From: Vibrio fluvialis
GTDB taxonomy: Bacteria; Pseudomonadota; Gammaproteobacteria; Enterobacterales; Vibrionaceae
Assembly: GCF_900460245.1 (NCBI RefSeq)
Contig: NZ_UHIP01000001.1
Span: 62,001-126,000 of the forward strand
Direction: 5' to 3'
Length of the DNA stretch: 64,000 nucleotides
A program made the translations under genes and the position numbers. Under the pieces are notes generated by a model that had not been told where the DNA came from, searched no databases, and saw only the letters and a program-made list of their open reading frames with translations. This document shows, piece after piece, positions 60,005 to 64,000 of the stretch. Each line of letters begins with the position of its first letter. The stretch's first letter is position 1.

Positions 60005-60065
60005 TTAGGGGGCGGTGGCGCAGTAATGCGCTGCTGCTACCCGACATTCGCGCCCAGCCTGAAAC

Positions 60066-60098
60066 GAAAAAGCCGGAGTGAATGCTCCGGCTTTTTTA
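60066..60098 (+). terminator. Native terminator of groESL
   Basis: AAAAAGCCGGAG and CTCCGGCTTTTTT arms in the groEL 3' exon, 20 nt after the junction. Both introns are therefore inside the groESL transcript. Confidence 0.92.
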
Positions 60099-60171
60099 TG
60101 CCTGAAAATCCGCTAGAAATTTGTGCAGTGTTTCTGCACACTGAAAAATCAGTCTCCAAGGAAAGGTAAAT

Positions 60172-61620
60172 ATGAAAATTCAGCAGCTTAAGCATCACAC
60201 CGAATCGGTTTCACTGTCTATCGATCACTGGGCGTTAGCCAAGGGTGAACACTGGGGCATGTTTTCTACCCACAGCCACGCCGCCTCGTTGTTGGTGCGT
60301 ATTCTGAGTGGGGAGCTGACGCCGCAACAAGGTGAGGTGAGTGACATGCCGGGTGTGGTGGCGTGTGTCTCGCTGCATGAGCAGCAGCGGTTGCTGGATT
60401 TGGAACTGGAAAAAGACGACACCGATTTTATGGACCAGATTGATTATGGTTCGACGGTGCAGGAGTTGATTCTGGAAACCGGCTGCGGTGAAGAGGCACT
60501 GGAAGCCTTGCTGATTCAAACCGATCTGCTGGCATTGCGTCAGCGCGGTTTTCGTCAGCTTTCTACTGGCGAAACCCGCCGCGTGATGCTGGCGCGGGCG
60601 ATGGCCCTTAAGCCACAACTGCTGATCCTCGATGAACCTTATTCCGGGTTAGATATTGCTCACCGCGCGCATCTCTCTCAACTACTTGAGGAACTGGCGC
60701 AGCAGATGCAACTGCTGATTGTGACTTCGCGCGAAGATGAATTGCCGCCGTTTGTTACTCATGTCGCTCTGTTTGGCGAGCAAAGCTTGTCGCAGATACT
60801 GACTCGCGATGCCTGGCTCAATCATCCGCTGATGGCGCAAATGAAAGCGCTGTCGCACAGCCGCAGTGACGCTATGCTGGCACTGCTGGAGGCTCATCAG
60901 AGCGCGCACAGTTATCCGGATCCGTTGGTGGAAATGAACAATGTCACGGTTGAGTACGTCGATGCGCCCATTTTTCATGGCGTAAACTGGCAGATTCGGC
61001 AGGGTGAGCACTGGCAGGTTCGTGGGCCCAACGGGTGTGGTAAGAGTACGCTGCTCGGGTTGATTCTCGGTGACCATCCGCAGTGTTATAGCAATGATAT
61101 TACTGTGCTTGGCATGAAGCGCGGTAGCGGCGAAACCATCTGGGACGTCAAAAAGCACATTGGCGTGGTGTCGTCGGCGCTGCATCTGCAATACCGCGTC
61201 AATTGCAGTGCGCTGGAAGTGTTGGTATCGGGTTTTTACGACTCGATTGGCCTCTATCAGCAGCCGAGCAAAAAAGAGATTCTGTTGGCGCGTGAGTGGC
61301 TGCAACTGTTGGAGATGAGTGAACTGGAGAAAGTCGGCTTCCGCAATCTTGATTACGGCCAGCAGCGTCTGCTGCTGATTGGCCGCGCGCTGATAAAGCA
61401 GCCCGCACTGCTTATCCTCGACGAACCGTATCAAGGGCTGGATTACCTGAATCGCAAGCTGGTGTTTCACGCGCTCAATCGTATTGCCTCAGCGGGAATC
61501 AGCCAACTGTTGTATGTGACGCACCACGAGGAAGATGCACTGGATGCGATTCAGCACTTTGTCGACTTCGAGGCTCAGGAGCGTGGAGGCTACTGCGTGA
61601 GAATTCACTCAACAGCGTGA
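60172..61620 (+). CDS. modF: ModF-like double ATP-binding protein
   Basis: 482 residues with two ABC ATPase domains, like E. coli ModF of the molybdate locus. The first domain (about 1-210) has lost the Walker A glycines and lysine: the place reads GMFSTHSHAAS, although the signature LSTGETRR and Walker B LLILDEPYSGLD remain. The second (about 255-475) is complete: RGPNGCGKSTLLG, LDYGQQRL, LLILDEPYQGLD. GSGETIWDVKKHIGVVSS is shared with ModF. No membrane partner is nearby, so its cellular role remains unclear. ATG at 60172 after GGAAAGG. Confidence 0.9.
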   Translation: MKIQQLKHHTESVSLSIDHWALAKGEHWGMFSTHSHAASLLVRILSGELTPQQGEVSDMPGVVACVSLHEQQRLLDLELEKDDTDFMDQIDYGSTVQELILETGCGEEALEALLIQTDLLALRQRGFRQLSTGETRRVMLARAMALKPQLLILDEPYSGLDIAHRAHLSQLLEELAQQMQLLIVTSREDELPPFVTHVALFGEQSLSQILTRDAWLNHPLMAQMKALSHSRSDAMLALLEAHQSAHSYPDPLVEMNNVTVEYVDAPIFHGVNWQIRQGEHWQVRGPNGCGKSTLLGLILGDHPQCYSNDITVLGMKRGSGETIWDVKKHIGVVSSALHLQYRVNCSALEVLVSGFYDSIGLYQQPSKKEILLAREWLQLLEMSELEKVGFRNLDYGQQRLLLIGRALIKQPALLILDEPYQGLDYLNRKLVFHALNRIASAGISQLLYVTHHEEDALDAIQHFVDFEAQERGGYCVRIHSTA

Positions 61621-61728
61621 ATTCAGTTGGTTAGCCATAAGCATGACCGAAAACTAACAATCGTTGGTCAATTTGTCGGCCATAATAGGCGGGTAGACAA
61701 GCAAAACTATCCCACGATGGAGGTTAGT

Positions 61729-62286
61729 ATGAAAAAGATCGTTTCAGCGCTGGCAGTGGCTGCCGCTCTGGCTTCAACTTCTGCGATGGCATCAACACCG
61801 GTCATGTTCTCTTCAATCAACAACTTTAATGCCCCGGATGATAACGCGGTTGCGGGTGTGCGCGTGGCGGCACTGTATGGCAATGTGGATCAGGTCAAAG
61901 GCCTGGACTTAGCCATCATCGGTATGTCAGAAACGCAAACCACCACAGGTGTGAACCTGGGGATTTTCGGCGCGCACAAAATCAATCAGGAAATGACCGG
62001 TGCGTCACTGGGTCTGTTTAACTGGAACACCGGTAAAACGGTGGGTGCGAACGTCGGTGCGGTCAACATCACCAATGATGTGAAAGGGGCAAACGTCAGC
62101 TTTGTGAACTACTCAGAAGGCAACACCATGGTGGATGTGGGGGCAGCGAACTTCTCTGACACCTCAACCGTGCAGGTCGGTATCTTCAACAAAACGTCGA
62201 AGATTGAAGGGGTGCAGGTTGGCCTGATCAACTGCGCCGACAACGGTTTCTTCAAATGTTTCCCGATCATCAACTTCGCGAAATAA
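61729..62286 (+). CDS. Exported repeat protein (LA_2272-like surface repeats)
   Basis: 185 residues from the ATG at 61729, which follows GATGGAGG. Signal peptide MKKIVSALAVAAALASTSAM with AMA-type cleavage near residue 23. The mature part is a series of short, similar units of about 20 residues of the form V-x-V/G-A/L-x-N (VNLGIFGAHKIN, ASLGLFNWNTG, ANVGAVNITND, VQVGIFNKTSK, VQVGLINCADN), a beta-solenoid or surface-repeat pattern. Two Cys near the C-terminus (NCADNGFFKC) may form a disulfide. Function unknown. The longer frame back to 61627 lacks a ribosome site. Confidence 0.85.
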   Translation: MKKIVSALAVAAALASTSAMASTPVMFSSINNFNAPDDNAVAGVRVAALYGNVDQVKGLDLAIIGMSETQTTTGVNLGIFGAHKINQEMTGASLGLFNWNTGKTVGANVGAVNITNDVKGANVSFVNYSEGNTMVDVGAANFSDTSTVQVGIFNKTSKIEGVQVGLINCADNGFFKCFPIINFAK

Positions 62287-62298
62287 GCGTTGGTTGAA

Positions 62299-62334
62299 TG
62301 AAAAAAGCGTTGCCTGTGAGCAACGCTTTTTTAT
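62299..62334. terminator. Bidirectional terminator after the repeat protein gene
   Basis: AAAAAAGCGTTGC and GCAACGCTTTTTT arms with a CTGTGA loop. Confidence 0.93.
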
Positions 62335-62345
62335 TTCTAGGGAGT

Positions 62346-62819
62346 TTAATGGCGGCGGCGAAAACGCTGATGTACGCCGCGGCGCAGGCCCTGAAAGGTA
62401 TTTTCGACCTTATCCACCCCGTACAACACGCACAGTACCAATAGGGTAATCACGACCGATTGCAACTGATACCCCAAACCAATCATCAGCCCGAGCGCGG
62501 CCAATACCCAGATCACTGCCGCGGACGTCACACCGTGAATCTTGCCATCCTGAGTCATCATCACGCCCGCACCAAGAAAGCCGACGCCGGTAATGATCTG
62601 GCCCAATACGCGCGCCTGATCGAGCGTGTTGGGGGAGAGCGATACCGCCATTGCCATAAACAGATAGGTTCCGGAAATAATCAGAATCGAGGTTCGAATG
62701 CCGACGGGCTTACCGCGTGTTTGGCGCTCAATGCCAATCAGCAAACCGTTAATCGCACAGCACATCAGTGCCGGCCAACTGAACGGGCCAAAATCAAAAA
62801 CAGTATCCAACGAAAACAT
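62346..62819 (-). CDS. MgtC/SapB-family inner-membrane protein
   Basis: 157 residues, four or five hydrophobic segments in the N-terminal 130. The family core is visible: NGLLIGIERQTRGKPVGIRT near 24-43, ILIISGTYLFMAMA, and GVGFLGAGVMMTQDGKIHGV near 76-95 with the TSAAVIWVLAALGLMIGLG stretch. Such proteins are involved in growth at low Mg2+ and in inhibition of F-ATPase in pathogens, but short homologues are common and their role is not settled. The ATG at 62819 (AAGG upstream) is preferred to the open frame reaching 62867. Confidence 0.9.
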   Translation of the reverse strand: MFSLDTVFDFGPFSWPALMCCAINGLLIGIERQTRGKPVGIRTSILIISGTYLFMAMAVSLSPNTLDQARVLGQIITGVGFLGAGVMMTQDGKIHGVTSAAVIWVLAALGLMIGLGYQLQSVVITLLVLCVLYGVDKVENTFQGLRRGVHQRFRRRH

Positions 62820-62919
62820 AATGGCCTTAAACGTACTGAGGAACAAAAACGCGCAGTATGCGCGCAATCAGAATCCGAAGCGAATAAAAGCTTTTAGTGG
62901 TGTGGATAACGGTTACTTG

Positions 62920-63942
62920 TTACTCAAGGTGAAGATCGAGAGGGGTTTTACTCTTACGACCGCCAATCTCACGCGTTAAGGTTGGTACTAGATAACCGGA
63001 GACGCGCTCCAGCAGCCCGCTCATGATGGCTTTGGCGTCTGCATCGCTGATGTAGAAATGGGCCGCGCCCTGCACTTTATCCAACACGTGCATGTAGTAA
63101 GGCAGAATGCCGGCATCAAACAGGGTTTCACTCAGCGCCACTTGCGCTGCAACGCTATCATTCACACCTTTGAGCATCACGCCTTGATTCAGCAGGGTAA
63201 CATTGACCGCACGCAGGCGTGCCATCTGCTGTTTGAGTTCGAGATTGATTTCGTTGGCGTGGTTGATGTGCGTCACCAGTACCACCTGAAGGCGGGTATT
63301 CGCCAGCAGTTCCACCAGTTCATCGGTCACTCGGGCCGGAATCACCACGGGCAGGCGCGAGTGAATGCGCAGGCGTTTGATGTGGCTGATGGCGCCGATA
63401 CGCTCAATCAGCCAGCTCAGTTCCTGATCTTTGGCCATCAGCGGATCGCCACCGGAAAGGATGACTTCATTGAGCTCTGGTTGCGAAGCAATGTAATCCA
63501 GGCTTTGCTGCCATGCCGCTTTGCTGCCTTTGTTGTCGGCGTAGGGAAAGTGACGCCGAAAACAGTAACGACAGTTAATCGCACAACCACCTTTGACGAT
63601 CATCAGCGCGCGGTTGCGATACTTATGCAACAAACCAGGTACGGTGTTGTTCTGCTCTTCGAGAGGGTCTTCGGAGTAGCCCGGATGGACCTCAAACTCT
63701 TCACTGAGCGGCAGTACCTGACGCAACAGCGGATCGTACGGATTGCCTTTTTCCATCCGATCGACAAAACTTTGCGGCACCCGCTGCGCAAACAATTTGC
63801 GCGCGTCAAAGCCGTTTTTCCATGGCTGAGGATTGATGCCGAGCTGCTGAAGTAATTGAGCAGGATCGGAGATCCCATTCGCGAGCTGTTGGATCCAGTT
63901 TTGCTCAACAGAATCGACTTTTCGGGTTATGATGTGCGGCAT
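62920..63942 (-). CDS. epmB: EF-P beta-lysylation protein EpmB (lysine 2,3-aminomutase)
   Basis: 340-residue radical SAM enzyme that converts alpha-lysine to beta-lysine before EpmA attaches it to elongation factor P. The cluster ligands are in GGCAINCRYCFRRHFPY near 118-134, with the SAM motif SGGDPLMA near 161 and the substrate/PLP Lys-containing tail. It lies divergent from efp with only 32 nt between the start codons. The product of the two genes acts in one pathway. Confidence 0.96.
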   Translation of the reverse strand: MPHIITRKVDSVEQNWIQQLANGISDPAQLLQQLGINPQPWKNGFDARKLFAQRVPQSFVDRMEKGNPYDPLLRQVLPLSEEFEVHPGYSEDPLEEQNNTVPGLLHKYRNRALMIVKGGCAINCRYCFRRHFPYADNKGSKAAWQQSLDYIASQPELNEVILSGGDPLMAKDQELSWLIERIGAISHIKRLRIHSRLPVVIPARVTDELVELLANTRLQVVLVTHINHANEINLELKQQMARLRAVNVTLLNQGVMLKGVNDSVAAQVALSETLFDAGILPYYMHVLDKVQGAAHFYISDADAKAIMSGLLERVSGYLVPTLTREIGGRKSKTPLDLHLE

Positions 63943-63974
63943 TAACTTTAACTCGAAGAATGTAAGAGGAAATA

Positions 63975-64000
63975 ATGGCTACTGTTAGCACGAATGAATT
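63975..64000 (+). CDS. efp: Elongation factor P, first codons (runs off the window)
   Basis: ATG at 63975 after AAGAGGAA gives MATVSTNE, the N-terminus of Vibrio EF-P. Only 26 nt are present; the call rests on those residues and on the conserved divergence from epmB. Confidence 0.85.

Larger units (their letters stand above)
56866..60045 (+). mobile_element. Group II intron, copy 2 (3180 nt), inserted exactly behind copy 1
   Basis: Starts at the base after copy 1 ends and runs to 60045, followed by the groEL 3' exon ATTCGCGCCC. Domain V is at 59971-60004; the branch A is at 60039. Its first 1 kb and most of its protein gene align with copy 1 without a gap (constant offset 3133) and with few substitutions, but the end of the protein gene and domain IV differ. 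Its EBS1 (57527-57532) also fits groEL, not the CCCGAC of copy 1 that now precedes it. It can therefore splice accurately only after copy 1 is removed, or together with it. Confidence 0.95.

Overview
The window is a 64 kb piece of chromosome from a gammaproteobacterium of the genus Vibrio. The evidence is the gene content and order (gmk/rpoZ, yhhQ, actP, nhaP2, crbR, dsbD; aspA, a GGDEF protein, fxsA, trmL, sodA, cpxARP, fieF, pfkA, glpX, zapB, metF, metLBJ, malic enzyme, rpmE, priA, cytR, ftsN, hslVU, menA, rraA, tpiA, groESL, modF, epmB/efp), which matches what I remember of one end of Vibrio chromosome 1. I cannot name the species from sequence alone. The near-50% G+C feel and the complete arginine deiminase block would fit the V. 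fluvialis/V. furnissii group, but that is only an inference. I see no tRNA, rRNA, CRISPR array, phage or IS element.

Layout. 1-8.8 kb: guanylate kinase and the omega subunit, a preQ1-I riboswitch controlling a queuosine-precursor transporter, then an acetate cluster (ActP symporter with its small subunit, response regulator CrbR), the NhaP2 antiporter and DsbD. 9-21 kb: an arginine/pyrimidine/fumarate block. An ArgR paralogue, pyrBI behind a leader-peptide attenuator, the arginine deiminase operon arcA-arcC-arcB, a YfcC-type antiporter, dcuA and aspA all lie on the minus strand. ARG boxes and an FNR box suggest control by arginine and lack of oxygen. ArcB makes carbamoyl phosphate from citrulline; PyrB consumes carbamoyl phosphate; AspA and DcuA handle aspartate and fumarate. 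21-28.9 kb: diguanylate cyclase, FxsA, TrmL, Fur-regulated Mn-SOD, the Cpx envelope-stress system with a perfect CpxR box before cpxP, and FieF. 29-38.9 kb: glycolysis/gluconeogenesis (pfkA, glpX), zapB, a methionine regulon with four tandem MetJ boxes, malic enzyme and rpmE. 39-51.5 kb: priA, cytR, ftsN, hslVU with a sigma-32 promoter, menA, rraA, a MATE pump, tpiA and small conserved genes.

51.7-60.1 kb holds the most unusual structure. The heat-shock operon groES-groEL is interrupted inside the groEL stop codon by two complete, nearly identical group II introns (3133 and 3180 nt). They sit exactly head to tail with no base between them. Both encode an intact reverse transcriptase/maturase/HNH protein and both have domain V and VI. 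The join TA|G keeps a stop codon in every splicing state, and splicing of both introns restores TAA. Only the first intron has an EBS1-matching exon next to it, so the second can splice only after the first is removed (or the pair leaves as one unit). The two introns differ in their domain IV cargo: the second carries a 100-residue protein with two CxxC pairs, the first about 340 nt of hairpin-rich, apparently non-coding sequence. The original groEL terminator lies just after the second intron.

60.1-64 kb: modF with a degenerate first P-loop, an exported repeat protein, an MgtC-family protein, and the divergent epmB/efp pair that modifies and encodes elongation factor P.
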